A stretch of DNA of 64,000 bases from contig NC_037316.1 of the NCBI RefSeq assembly GCF_000143535.2, positions 62,001-126,000 on the forward strand, given 5' to 3'. Shown here one piece after another: positions 22,338 through 34,813 of the stretch. Below the pieces are notes generated by a model that did not search any database, had not been told where the DNA came from, and was given only the letters and a program-made list of their open reading frames with translations. Numbering within the stretch: the stretch's first letter is position 1; the number at the start of each line of letters is the position of its first letter. A program made the position numbers and the translations under genes. Origin of the DNA: Botrytis cinerea B05.10 (Eukaryota; Ascomycota; Leotiomycetes; Helotiales; Sclerotiniaceae).

Positions 22338-24423
22338 TCAATATTTTGTCTCGGAGAAAATAGGTGCATCAAGCTTGAGCACTTTCACCCATGGAGCCAA
22401 CTCTTCATGTTCTCTACCTGCCATTACATTTTCCATCCAACGCTTAAACAAATGTAACGGCATATCCTCCCACATTTCCCAGCCCTCCATTTTATTGAAC
22501 TGGGCTGCCCTCTTGCACTCAAACACATCATCATATATTGGATTCGAGAAGCGTGGGTTTGTGATCGGGTATATAATGCCGCATTTTCCCGTTCTAGTAG
22601 GATCCATCTGAACAGGCCAAAGAGTTCGTATTGGTAAATCGTCGTCTGTAGATCCTGGTCCTGACGGATCTGGCTCTATAGGATCCCAATCCAGAGCGGG
22701 TTGGCCACGCCATTTGACCTTTCTGTAACGCGTGGACTTTTTAACTTTTGTTCGAGCTCCTGCTTGGGGGTCTTCCGCTTCTTCCTCGTCTCCCTCTTCT
22801 TCCTCGTCTCCCTCTTCTTCCTCGTCTCCCTCTTCTCCCTCTTCTCCCTCTTCTGTATCCAGGTACGCCTTTTCATCTGTATCGTCACCATCATATACGT
22901 CTATGATTGTGCCGTCTGTGTCTCTCTTTGCCTGCACGGCCGGAGGAGCCGGTCGAATATTTTGCTTATAAGTTTCATCAATGATGAGCTCTTGTAACCC
23001 TGTTGGAATCTTGAACAATGGATAATTGAATGGGTAATTGAATCCCCCATTTAGGAACTCCGCTGCCACTCGTATTCTCTTTCCTGTTAATCCAGGGATG
23101 GGGGAGAGATCCTTTCCAGATGCATAACAAGACATATCATATCCAAATAACAAATTCACGGCACTGGTCATGGTATTTAAAGCGCAGTTGTATGAATCAT
23201 TCTGTCGAGTTGCGTTGGGACTATTGTCTGTCGTTCTGTATTCTACCGTTTGATGATCCGTGCGGTAGGACCATTGCCCGAATAATGGCCACTCAGCAGT
23301 ATCAATCTCTCCTTTCTCGAATCTTGTGTATATAATAGCTTCGAGTAAACACATTTGAAAAAACGAATGATAGTAAGATCCGAAATCGTCTTCTAATGTG
23401 TTTGCAAATTTGGCTCTCGACAGACCGGAGTTGTCGATATGGAAGATAAACCTTTGCTTTGGTGCTATTCCGATACATTGTGTGTGGAAGGCGCCATATT
23501 CGTGTGGAATCACAATATAGTCGAGGTTTGCAATAGTTTCGTCATCATATTGTGCCAGTTCCTTCATGGTTTTCTCCCAGGCTTTGGGAAAGTCTTGCTG
23601 CCTAATCCGCATAATAGGCTCCCCGTCCTCATCAACTCCTTGCTTAAAAACGCGGCCTTTATTTTGATCCCAGTACAACTTGTCGGAATCAATGATTATA
23701 GCACTGATTTTTTGTTTCGTTGGTGTATCACCGGCTAGGTCGCCACCTTTGAGTGTTCTTGCTATTGCTCTGTTCCTATAGTCGCAAGCCAGGTAAACAT
23801 ACTACAAGTAGTCGACAGATCAGTAACAGTCTCCAGATATTCGAACCCAACTCAAGTAAAGTATATAAACCTGACCAGCCGGGAAAGACTTATGAAAGTC
23901 AACTTACTAAATCGGCAACAGTGTTCGTCACATGGCCAAGCTCTTGCTCTTCCATCATCCCGTTCTCGCACCATGCATTATAATGAGACTTCAATAGATA
24001 TCTCCAATCGCCTTTAGCCAATTTTACACCATCCAAATCAATTGCCCATTTTCCCCATAATTTCTCATCCACTTTGTACATTTCTGACAGGACCCTCCAA
24101 ACCCAATCACGAGTCATTGGTTCGAACTGTCGTCTTTCCATCTCATTCCTTATTTTACTATTCAACACATCAGGTTCTGGGCGAGGAATAGGTGGCTGAG
24201 GAAGCGTGATCTTGGGAGGATAGTGAGGGGGGTGCTCGAGGTCGATTTCATATTTCTTACGCAGCTCGTTGATAATGCCGGACTCTTTGCATGCATCAGT
24301 GGTTATTACGCGGGTGATACGCTTACGCTTGGTGATGTGTTGGGGTGGAATGGGAGGATCTTGCGATATTCGAGCAATGGAGGTGGTGGGCATTCGAGAG
24401 CGGAACTTCCATTCATTGGCCAT
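22338..24423 (-). CDS. Ulp1-like (C48) cysteine peptidase with acidic insert
   Basis: 659 aa, two exons: 23908-24423 and 22338-23801, joined through GTAAGT and TTGTAG. The first exon is basic with Pro-rich linkers (PPIPPQH). The second holds a Ulp1/SENP-like fold: the order Trp..His (HEYGAFHTQC), Asp (IFHIDNS) and Gln-x(5)-Cys (RQNDSYNC) matches the His-Asp-Gln-Cys catalytic set of C48 peptidases, which process SUMO or related modifiers. An acidic insert (EEGDEEEE repeats, about 30 aa) comes from an 18-bp DNA repeat. A C-terminal region with several Trp follows. It is convergent with the DHH gene, 156 bp apart. Many Ascomycota carry large lineage-specific families of such peptidases, so its target need not be SUMO. 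The fold is inferred from motif order and is quite likely. Confidence 0.75.
22781..22855. repeat. 18-bp coding repeat (Glu-rich)
   Basis: The unit CCTCGTCTCCCTCTTCTT (plus strand) occurs about three times, followed by shortened TCTCCCTCT copies. It lies inside the Ulp1-like gene, whose minus strand reads Glu-Glu-Glu-Glu-Gly-Asp repeats. Confidence 0.9.
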
Positions 24424-26079
24424 GACGAGTTGATTTTGATGAAATAGTGATGAGTGATGTGATATTCTACTTTTAAAGTATAAATTTGATCAAATTGATA
24501 TTTTACAAGTCTTGAAAAATAGGTATCTTAATTGCTTCACCATGAAGAAATCTCGGGCTTTCATAATTTCCTCCCACAAAGGAATTTTTAATTCGATCAC
24601 AAATAAGGCCGCATGTGGTTCCTCGTTAGGTTCTTTATATGTGTTAGTTCATCAAAGAGAGCACAAAGGATTGACAGTTGTAAGCAAGTTATATCGTGAT
24701 TTTCACCAACACTTCCTTTGCACTTTGTACAAGAGTTTCGCTTACCAAAAGAGGGGGGGAAGAAGGGCTACTATTGAGTAAAACGCAAAGTCTGAAAAGA
24801 ATGATCAACTTTGATATGATATTCTATCGAGTGTTATGCCATTGTCTTATTATCACCAGCAACGCCATCAAATGCTTGAGTGCACAAAGCGAGGGAGTTT
24901 GTGGGTAGTAGTGGGGTCAGTTAGCTTTAAGGTAGGATGTGCGAGGACATGATACGCAGGTGAGATTGGATCCAATTGTTATACTCTTCGAGCATGTGCG
25001 TTTAAATGTATGTTTAAGTTATATGACATCTGTTTGTAGGAAAGAGATATTATGATTCTACAGGGGCAAGATCCGGCGCGCGGGCAATTTATCCCACGAG
25101 AAAGATAGCGAAAGAGCTGTTGGTCACATAAACAACCAACGACGGAACTAGAATTGCTCGTAGGTCATCTCATATTGACAGCAAAAGCAATGTTCGAACT
25201 ATCATACTTCCAAGTAAAGGTAGAAGAGTACAGAGATATTCAACAAAATCCAACAAGATTTTCGCCTATCGAACCATCTCCAAACAGCCACCCACCACAA
25301 CTTCCAAAATCGACAACAAAACAACGTATCAACAATATGAGTCCATCCAAAAGGCAAAAGTTTAATGCATTCGCCGCGCAAATTTGCCGAGTCTGACCCC
25401 AGGGTCTGTTTCCCGGAAAATCGTAATAATCAACGGTGTTAACCCCATATTGTGAGAGCGCACGCGACAGGGTTAGCTCAATTATCCAAGTCAATCAAGG
25501 ATAAGTTCGGAGCTTCGCTTCGAACTTCTTTTTAGAACCATCAATAACTATATTGCTCTCCACAAGTCACTATTTTTATATTTAGTAGATTCATGAAACC
25601 ACTTTTGATTGGTCATGAGTAATGTACCGACGCTAAGGCAGAGTTGTTCCGATCGATGCGATCGACGAGGGAGGGCTCGAGGGGGGGGATTTTTTCAATT
25701 AAGTACAGAACCCTAAATGGTTTAATGAAACGATTGGAAAATTACAAGTTAAAGCGATTGGGAGCTTTCGGAACATTTATACTTAGTTCTAGGATAAGCC
25801 CTATAACAATGACAGAATAAATGGATTGAATTGAAAGGATGAAACGAGGTGCATATGGAGACGTACTTGCAAGTAGGAGAGTAGTGATGCATGAAGCACG
25901 TCTGGTTTAGGCATATCTCACATTCTTATGTGGAGTAACACTAAGATTTTCTTTCATGTAAAGTAGTTCTATGCACAGGCTGTATGTAGACGTGAGACAT
26001 TAGACTTAATATACGTAATATGATTAACTTGAATTGGAATAATTATAGCAGTAGTAGGGAGACAGTCCACCGAGTTTCG
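24424..26079. other. Intergenic between Ulp1-like gene and HyuA/B gene
   Basis: 1.66 kb with the promoter of the Ulp1-like gene at its left side. The only local structure I see is an imperfect hairpin at 25503-25527 and a G9 homopolymer with flanking AG tract near 25680-25690. Open frames are short and unsupported. Confidence 0.45.
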
Positions 26080-29000
26080 TCACTGCAACTTCCAACCTCT
26101 AATCTCCCTCTTCTCCTTGAACCATTCTTGCACATACTCCAGTCCCGTATGTGGTCCGTATGGATCATTTTCCCATTGTGGAACAGGAGCTTTCAATCCT
26201 GTCTCCTCCTCGCATCGTTCTCTCAATTCCTCTAAAGTACCACCTCTATTGTAAACTGCCCCTTCTCCCTTATTCAATTTCTTCATCTTTTTTCTCAAAC
26301 TTTCTGTTTCCTCCTTATCGACCGAGAAATCATCCTCATTGACTACCACTCCATAGTTTCTTTTAGCCCCATTAACTGTAACCAACTTCCTCTCCACCTC
26401 CAATGCAACTTTCTCAGCCGGTCTTGTGAATGGATCCCCTAGCCCACCCCCTCCCCAAGTAACCCACTCTAACAAATCCCCGGGAATTACCTTTACATGA
26501 TCACATTTGCTTTGTAAAATTTTCTCCTCTCCGTTCAACGAATACAGTTTCTTCCAAGATCTCATACCTGGTTTCCCTCCATTAATTCCCCACGGTTTGG
26601 TGAACCATCTATCATCATGAACACTAAATTCCCCTTTTGCCAAAAATCGGTACAAAGTTCTTTGTGCATTACCACCACGATAGAATCCTGCGCCTCCAGT
26701 ATCGGCAAGTGATTCATTGGCTTCAATACGCAATGGGAAGTTAAGCTCAATAGCCTCAGCGGGCACAGATTTAATGGCTGGAAACAAGCAATGACAATCT
26801 GGACCATCGCCAATGGGACGGGCTGGAACACCTCCAAAGCCAATTTGGTAGAGTTGATACCATTCACCATTAGGCTTGAACCCGGAGTAGAAAAAATGCG
26901 GAGAGTCGGAAAATCCAGCCGCAGCACTATATTGAGGCGACCGCTGGCCCATGAGAGCCTGAATGATATCCATTGTGCGGCCTAGAAGGTGAGTTCGACA
27001 GCTAAGAGGGGCTGGGCGCACGGGACGAAGTATAGTTCCTTCTGGTATGATGACTTCAAGCATATCATGAAATCCATCATTGACAACACAATAGGGATCA
27101 AATACTGCGAGTAAGTAGCACCCAACAAACATCTTGAACATAGTGACGGAGAGATAGAAATTAATAGCTGTTTCAGCTTGTGGTGAAGTACCATTGAAGT
27201 CAAAGACCAGTTTTCCGTTTGTTTTTCTCATGGAACAGGTAATTGCATAAGGTCCAATACCTTGACCATCATCGTCAATGAAATCAGTGAATGTGGTTTC
27301 CTCGTCACCGATCTGAGTCTCGATGAGTTTCATGATGCCTGAACGGTTTCGTGCAAGAAGTTCGTCGCAAGAGGCACTATACACGCTAGAAGTAGAAATC
27401 AGTCATACTGTGGTAAATTTGTGATCTATATGACTTACTTGGGACCGAATCGTTCGTTAAGCTCACAGATTCTAGTAGATGCCGTTCTACAAGCAGCTAC
27501 AAGGGCTGTCAAATCGCTACGAAACCAATCCGGTTGACGAGAATTTCGACAAAATACTTCGACCATCGCTGCATTATATACACCCCGAGAATAAAGCTTT
27601 ACGGCGGGTATCTGTATTCCATCTTCAAAGATAGAGGTCGAGTTAATAGACATACTTCCTGGTACCATGCCTCCGACATCACTATTCATCATCGATTAGT
27701 TCATGACATTAAATGAACGAAAAACAACATACGTCATATGTCCAAAGTTTGCCGCCCATCCCACGAGATCCCCTTTGTAATGGATTGGAAGAAGTACGAT
27801 CACATCATTGAGATGACTTATAGCACCGCTGGTTTCATAAACATCATTTGTGACGAAAACATCACCCTCCTCAATAGTCCCTTTCCACGATTGCAGGAAC
27901 TGAGTAATAAAGCTACCAAATTGACCCACTAGCATCTGGCCCTTTTTATTCGTGATGACATTAAATTCATCTTGTTGATCTCGAATGGCAGGTGACATAC
28001 TACACCTTAGCATAAGAGTATCCATTTCATTCCTAATTGACTGCAATGAAGAGGAGATCAAAGTTGGAATCAATGGTGACTTTTGAACAAGATTTTGAGC
28101 GCTTTCCCAATCATGATGGGCAATATTAGATGTCAATTTTGTATCATCGTCTGGAAAGATGAGGATGTTTCCGTATGAATCAATTTCGCCATAAAAACCT
28201 GGAAGTACGAGAGTATTGGAATCCATTTCGGATATCACGCAAGGTCCTTGAACCTTATATCCAGCTTTTGTGATCTTTGATCTGTCCCAAAATATCGCTT
28301 CCATTCTTTTCCCATCGGTACTAATAACTTTTCGACTAATGATAGCATCCTGTGGAGGTGTGAGAATGCTGCCAAGAGGAGCTATTCCGATAGAATTGAG
28401 CTCTACGTCCGCGGAATCATCTGTAACAATTGCACCGAGTCGCATGATTTCCAGTTCGAAATCAGGAAGACAGAAGCTATACTGCTGTTCATGAGCTGCG
28501 TGAAATCGTTCTTTAATCGTTTCAATAAAGTTTAATGAATCAAGTCCGAAATCTTCGACGAGAAGTGGGATAGACATTGTCAGAGCCTGACCTTTGTATC
28601 TGAGATCTGCTTCGTAATCGACTTTAAGAGAGCTTGGCTGGTTTAGTGCTTTAAGAACTACATCTTGACAGCTTGTCTTTAATTCAGATAGAGCATCAAA
28701 GATACCACTTTTTGTGGCATCTGTAAGAATTTTGATGTAAGAAATGGACTGTTCATGGCTCAACTTCGTCGTAGCATCGCCTTGTGCACATAACACACCT
28801 GGAGCGATTGGAACAATAACTGGCCAAGCTCCGAGTAGTTTTCCCACTGCATTCGCATGCAGAGGACCGGCTCCACCAAACGCAACGAGTGAGAAGTCTT
28901 CGGGATTATAACCTTGTTCAACGGAAACATTGCGTAAAGCGTTGTACATCTTTTCGTTGACCAAGTTATAGATACCTTGAGCGGTTTCATCTATCGAAAG

Positions 29001-30434
29001 ACCCATCTGCTTGGCAATTTTTTCGACCGCAATCCTGGCAGCTGCAATATCTAGTGGAAAATCGCCACCGAGAAGTTTATCTGGAAGATAGCCGAGTACG
29101 ACATTTGCGTCAGTTACAGTCGCTTCATTCCCGCCTTTACCATAGCAAGCAGGCCCAGGATCGGCTCCAGACGATTCTGGACCTACGCGCATTGTAGATG
29201 TTAATTCAACGTATTGTGCTATTGATCCACCACCTGCACCAACAGTTCTGTTGATGATCAATTAAAAGCCATCATGGCAAGGCGGATAAAATGAGACTTA
29301 CTTGACATCCACTGATGGAGCTCTTACTGTCAGATTGTCAACAACCGTCTCTCTTCTAATCGCAGGAGTGCCATCATAAATGAGTGCACAGTCGGTTGAG
29401 GTACCACCCATATCTAATGTTATTAGATTTCGATATTTGGTTTTCTTAGCCACGATATCTGCAACGCCTCGGACACCACCTGCTGGTCCAGACATTAAGA
29501 TGCTGACAGGTAGATCGCCGGCCAAGTCTAACGTGGTAAGACCGCCATCACTTTTCAAGATTCTAATGGTCTCGCTATCATTAGTAAGAAGAGTTTGAAG
29601 GTTAGCTAAATACTTCTTGACTACTGGCTTGACGATAGCATTAGCACTTGCTGTCACAGTACGCTCGTATTCTCCCATCTCTGATAGTACATCACTTGAA
29701 CAAATTATCTCAACATCAGGACCGAAAATCTCCATTGCAATCTTTGCCACCTGCTTCTCGTGTGTGTTGTTTTGGTAAGAATTGAGTAGACTAATTGTGA
29801 TAGCTTCGAGGCTTCGTTCCTTGAGGCGTGTAAGATCTTTGCGAAGTGAATATTCATCGATTGATGTAACAATCTGACCATCATAGCTCATAGTTCCTTT
29901 GCATTGCACTGTACATTCAAGAGGAACTATAGGATCAGGTGGCATGAAATTAATCCAAGCTCCCAGACCACCTGGTATCTGAGATCTCCGTACAGCCAGA
30001 ATATCTTTATGACCAGCTGTGACAATCAATCCAGCCTTTGCACCTTTGCCTTCGAGAACTGCATTTGTTCCTGGCAAGAAAATTAGAAAATATCATTGAA
30101 GCGCCATAGAAAGGTAATAGGCCTATACCAACAGTAGTACCGTGATGAATGCCATCGAATTGACCATCCCAGTTGTACAAAGCCTTCAATTTCTCTCGCA
30201 CTTGCACAATACCATTCTTAACGCCGATGCTTTGATCTCGGCTAGTTGATGGTACCTTGGTCCGTATTGCATCGCCCTCTGGTGTAAAAACGCAAACATC
30301 GGTGAACGTCCCCTAAAACCAATTGTCAGCTGCAACATATGCCTGGAGTTGTTGAGCATATGTCCACATACCCCAACATCAACACCCAGGCGATAACCTC
30401 TGCTTTGGCCTGAAATCACACTTGAGTCTCTCAT
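26080..30434 (-). CDS. Fused HyuA/HyuB hydantoinase/oxoprolinase family protein
   Basis: 1359 aa in six exons: 30372-30434, 30129-30312, 29302-30070, 27733-29247, 27439-27681, 26080-27385, with frame preserved at all five junctions. This family hydrolyses cyclic amides with ATP. The HyuA half carries the ATP-binding signature VDVGGTFTDV (split by intron 1), HHGTTVGTNAV, LDMGGTSTDCA and GSIAQYVE. The HyuB half carries EMDTLMLRCSMSPAIRD, GDVFVTNDVYE, NFGHMTDVGG and the glycine-rich GGGGLGDPFTRP. 5-Oxoprolinases (yeast Oxp1, human OPLAH) have DRGGTFTD where this protein has DVGGTFTD, as in N-methylhydantoinase and acetone carboxylase subunits. The substrate is therefore more likely a hydantoin-type ring than 5-oxoproline. 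Cytosolic: no signal peptide. Confidence 0.92.
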
Positions 30435-31387
30435 ATTGAGGTTTTGCTCTTCTCTCTCGTGGTGAAGCGCCTAGGATGTTTGCTTGGAGAAGAATTCGGT
30501 AAAGAACCTCCTTATATAACTTTTTGGCAGATGACCTCAACTTCTCAAATCTGCTTGAGCGTCATCATCTCGATAGACCTGGTATTCTTCCATGCTATAC
30601 TCCCTTGTCACGATGATGTGCGGGGTAGATAGGCCTGGTAAGAAATTTGAGATGCCCATCGCCGATAAGAAGTGACCTTGACATAAAGCCGATCTATCGT
30701 CCATGGAGAAAAACATGCCTTGCCTTGACCAGCCACTTGCTGATGAGGATCTTATCCAGCGTGGAGCAAGCCGTAAAAAGCATACATGGGGAGGGTATTG
30801 AGCTGAAGCAATCATGCATATGAGCCACTAAACATTCGAGGATCGGCTAATCCGTTGCCTTGAACCTCGGCAAGCATCTAGACAAGATAAACGATGGTGA
30901 GATTGCGTTGTGAATAATTGATAGTTTATTGCCGAGTTCCCAAATTGGAAAGTGCTCTCTGCAACCCTCAAAAGATCAGAAATGGAGAATTAAACTGATG
31001 ATGAACCAAATATTAGACTTTGATGATTGAAACACGTAGCTTTTGAAAAGGATGTTTCCCGTCATAAAGACTGCAAAAGGAAAGAGATTGAAACGGTGAA
31101 GATTGGATACAAGTACAAATCGAAGTCAAAGAACATTTGGATGAGGGAATAAGTTTAATACCACTCCCTGCTATGATAGACTACCGTCTCTTGGTCGGCA
31201 ATCAATAACTCTCAGTTCTGCCGAGACCTACCCCTGGAAATGTCGATAAGCTCGATAAGCCTTATCCGCAAGCTTACCAATAGCACTGCTCCACCATTTC
31301 GTCACACCACATCACAGTTCTCTCTCTGAGTTTTCTCCATTAGACTTCCTTCTCCTTCCTCCTCCCACTATACGGATCTCTAACAAA
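30435..31387. promoter_or_regulatory. Divergent promoter region
   Basis: 953 bp between the HyuA/B gene (minus) and the conserved 225-aa gene (plus). The right end has a long C/T-rich tract (31300-31380) ahead of the ATG at 31388, which is typical for fungal leaders. Small frames here are not supported. Confidence 0.45.
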
Positions 31388-32181
31388 ATGGGACTTATCC
31401 GCAGCACCTTCACCACCGCCCTTCTCGGCGCCGCAGGTGCCACATCTGGCTGGGCCTTCTGGACGCGCAATTCCAGATTCATCCCTGTCTCCCCGTCGGA
31501 TCCGATATTTTCAAGTGCAGCCTACGTGCGACAAAACCCCAATCGCAATCCTGCTACGCAAGATTTATGTCAAAGAAAAGTGCCGCTGAGTAAGATAAAG
31601 CCGCATTTGTTAGAGAAGGAGGGAAAATTGGTTGAGGCTTTTTGTGCTGGAGTTTGGAGTGGTTTGGGTATGTACTTTTCGTTGTGTTCTTGAAGAGGTT
31701 GTCGGCGTTGCTTGGTGGTGAAGCAGGAAGATAAGGAGATGGAAGTAGTGTATGAAAAGAACTAATGCAATTGGTGACAATAGGCTATTCTTACCAACGT
31801 TCCTACCTTTCAAAAAAATACCAAAATACGACTACCACCTCTCACCAGCTCTGGGAACCTTCACAACTCCTCTCCTCCACTTATGAAGTCGGAACTCAAA
31901 TAACCGACCATTTTGAAGTCGTTTCCAAAACGCCAAGTTCAATCATCGTCCGCTGCGGAGATTCGCCTTTAGTAACCGGGGTAAGGGACAGCGATGGACT
32001 TTTTGAGATGAAGGCTAGTGTTGATAAGGGTGAGGGAGTTGCAGTCTTCGAGCTGAAGAGTGTGTTCTTTAAGGGAACCGGAAAAAGTACTGAGAAACCT
32101 ATGCCGGAATATGTAGAATTTGCGCATAGACTGTACACGAAGTTATGGATGGAAACAGCCGTGAAAAATTGTGTTATGTAA
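31388..32181 (+). CDS. Conserved fungal protein of unknown function, probable mitochondrial or membrane-anchored
   Basis: 225 aa, exons 31388-31667 and 31784-32181, joined in frame via GTATGT and AATAG. The N-terminus has a short hydrophobic stretch (TFTTALLGAAGATSGWAFW) with Arg before and after, consistent with a mitochondrial or membrane-anchoring signal. The rest is a compact domain: YQRSYLSKKYQN, LWEPSQLLSSTYEVGTQITDHFEVVSK, IIVRCGDSP, SDGLFEMKASVD, and a C-terminal helix (YVEFAHRLYTKLWMETAVKN). I recognise this pattern as a widespread fungal protein without an assigned role. It is divergent from the HyuA/B gene. Coding is near certain; function is unknown. Confidence 0.82.
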
Positions 32182-32634
32182 GAAGGGACTGGTTGTGTGA
32201 TATACCTAGGTAAAATGAAATCAAGCGTAATATATTTATACACATTGATGGGATAGATAGAGCTCATATGATCAGCTTTGAAAAGCAGGATTTTTGAGTG
32301 TAAAAAGCAGGACTAATTAGACTTCATTGCGGCTTGTAGTGATATTTCCATCAACATATATGTGTCTGTTGCATGCTGTTCATAATTCCAATTGCTTAGC
32401 TATCCAATATCCATGTTGTACTCATTTCATCATAATCTTTCTCTTGATATCATATCAAGGTTCAAAATCTATCTTTCTAAATGCCAATTCTTGAGCCAAA
32501 CTTTAACAAACTCCGTATTTCCTTTGGTATCCGTTTATCCATCCATCCTGAGCTCAGCACTTGAGCATGTGCGTATCATCATCAAACATAATTTAACATA
32601 TTTCAATCAATTATCATCATCATCCAGCCATAGC
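32182..32634. other. Convergent 3' region, no gene
   Basis: About 450 bp between the 3' ends of two convergent genes. It holds only short frames and no repeat. Confidence 0.45.
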
Positions 32635-33593
32635 TCAATATGTCGAGCTCCTTCTGACATCGCCTGGTTGCCCTGGTGTGTACAATGTTGTTCTGCTGTG
32701 TGTTAGTATTTATGTCCTCTCAATTCACTACCATCGAAGGAGAGAGGTATTACTTACGCTCTACTAGCAAACTCCATATCCGAACATTCAGCCGACCTCA
32801 TGGTCCTCACTTTACTCAAATCCTCTTCTCTTCTATCTCTGATTTCTTGATCCTCAGGTGCCCAAGTGATCCACCTCTCAGCCCAACTGCGCCTCTTCTC
32901 CCCTTCCTCATTCTCAACCTCGCTTTCTTCACTTCTACCACCCTCGAGATCCACATCCTCTTCCTGATTTTTCCCTTTTCCCCACCTCCAGCTTTTTCCA
33001 ATATGTCTGAAGATGTACCCCAACGCAGCGAAAACCAACACAGGAGTTCCCAGAGCCACTGCCCAACTCGGTGTTTGAACGTTCCCAAGAACAATCCAGA
33101 ATTGCAACATGACTCCTAGAATAGCGATGAGGGAACCGACTTGAAGAATTGACCAAAACCCCCAGTAGAGTTGAATTAGATCTTCGCCGTCACAGTATTC
33201 GATATTGAAGGCGGCGAATACCTCAAGAACGATACAAATAAGAGCGATCATGAAACAAAGAGAGACTATCGATAGGTAATGTATGCGGCGACGACGAATG
33301 CGACGAATTTGGCGAGAAGTGGAGTCACTTTTCAGGAGTTCGGTCAGGTTATTTGATCTGGGGTTTGTTAGACTGACAGGTCCGGGAATTTGTGGGGAAC
33401 GTGGAGAGGGGCGTGAACTCATGGTGACAACTACTTACTTGTGGTGTTGGATAGATGATATACACATCAAAATAAGAACGAATACAAACAAAGACCAGTA
33501 TATGATATTCGCTTCGGCCAATGTTAAACTTTGAAAGAATCGAGCATAGTGGGCACAACGAGCCGGATCTTTGAGTGTAAATTTTCCAGTCAT
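32635..33593 (-). CDS. Multi-pass membrane protein, unknown
   Basis: Exons 33439-33593 and 32758-33417, with a probable third, 32635-32695. The start is the ATG at 33593; an upstream in-frame ATG at 33635 would add 14 residues. Four hydrophobic segments are visible: one in exon 1 (IIYWSLFVFVLILMCI) and three in exon 2 (YLSIVSLCFMIALICIVLEVF, GSLIAILGVMLQFWIVL, WAVALGTPVLVFAALGYIF). A basic loop (RQIRRIRRRRIH) and an acidic, Arg-rich cytosolic tail complete it. If exon 2 is read without the last splice, a TAA at 32754-32756 ends the protein. That TAA overlaps a GTAAGT donor, and a TACTAAC branch site plus CACAG acceptor follow, so a 62-bp intron and a 20-residue different end (ending RRSSTY) are likely. 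The family is not recognised. Confidence 0.68.
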
Positions 33594-34813
33594 CGTGATG
33601 GCGAAAGGATAAGGAAATGAGATGCCAAATATCACAGGACACTACTTAGTAGTCGATTGAGTACAAATATATGGTAATAATCTAACTGATGAAAAAACTG
33701 GCCTCGAAGGTTGTTATATTGACAATGGAATAGTCACTTGCTGGTGTCTACTCGCGAAGAAGGTACAAGTATATTGACGAGAATGAGAATGGAACGCCTC
33801 ATCCGACTTGGAGGGTCACTTTAACTTATCTTGCGGAACGACTAGGCCATCAAGCTGAATATAGTGATACAAAATGGCTATGTCTTTTCGCCCAGACTTA
33901 CATGGGGATAGAATGCTTGGAGGCTTCGGTACTCATCATTGTAATTAACCTTATACTCAGAAATGGAGCCCAAATTTTGTGAAAAATGGTAGAATAAGGG
34001 GATAGTGACTAGGTTTCGACACCTTGGCCTTTGCTATCAAGGTAAGAGATTATGTGTATGTCGGGGAAACCATCATCTGGGGAGCCGCAGATATGGGATC
34101 TTGGCGAAGATCTTTCTTAGATATTGTATGGAGTTTGAGAAATGTCCGCTGGGTTGTCGTTACTGCATGTGTATACCATGGGATTTTTTACTGGCCAAGA
34201 GAGGCGAAGCCAAATGCCAAGTGAAAATAAGGTTTGGGCGGAAAATGGTATTGCAGTTTTATTAGTTTCTATCTCCCTTCGTGGCATTGCTTTTCCAAAC
34301 GTCATATATGAGACTTTAGTGCTCAATCGTTTGATCCTCGGACGTCTTGAAAGAGTTCTTTTGGTATTGATCGTCATAACTGAGGGAAACTTTGATAAGG
34401 ATTGATTACAAAGTACAACAGAAATTTTGAACGCTTTGAATCGACTACTTCTGACGCGTAATCCACTAGAATTTCTACAGCAAGTGCTGCTTTGCTTACT
34501 GCAATGTAAAGTAAGACAATATGGTGTTGCAGGTATCACAGCAGTATCTTGGTCAAAGTCTGGACCTTTTCAATTGCACACGGTGAAGTGAACGTGTACC
34601 ATCAAGAGAAGGCAATCATGACAAGCGTTTCAACACTCTTTATCAATCCATCTGACTGCTGCCCAAAGTGGGTATGCTTTTGGCACATCAACGCCGCAGA
34701 ATTCCAAGACTCCAAGATGCCAAGTTGGGAAAATGTCATTTACCTGGAGACAAATTGATCTTATTAGTCTTGGAATTCTGAGATGATGTATCTTTAGATA
34801 AGGACTGATTTGC
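33594..34813. other. Intergenic, no supported gene
   Basis: About 1.2 kb. Several frames of 60-140 codons overlap on both strands (34005-34540) but show no motif, no splice continuity and no domain-like pattern. Confidence 0.4.

Noticed and set aside
23802..23907. TTCGAACCC resembling a tRNA T-loop on the minus strand
   Set aside because: It lies in the intron of the Ulp1-like gene and no acceptor, D or anticodon stems could be drawn around it.
34549..34758. Plus-strand frame inside the 34.5 kb spacer
   Set aside because: Short, no motif, and antisense to the weak minus-strand candidate region.
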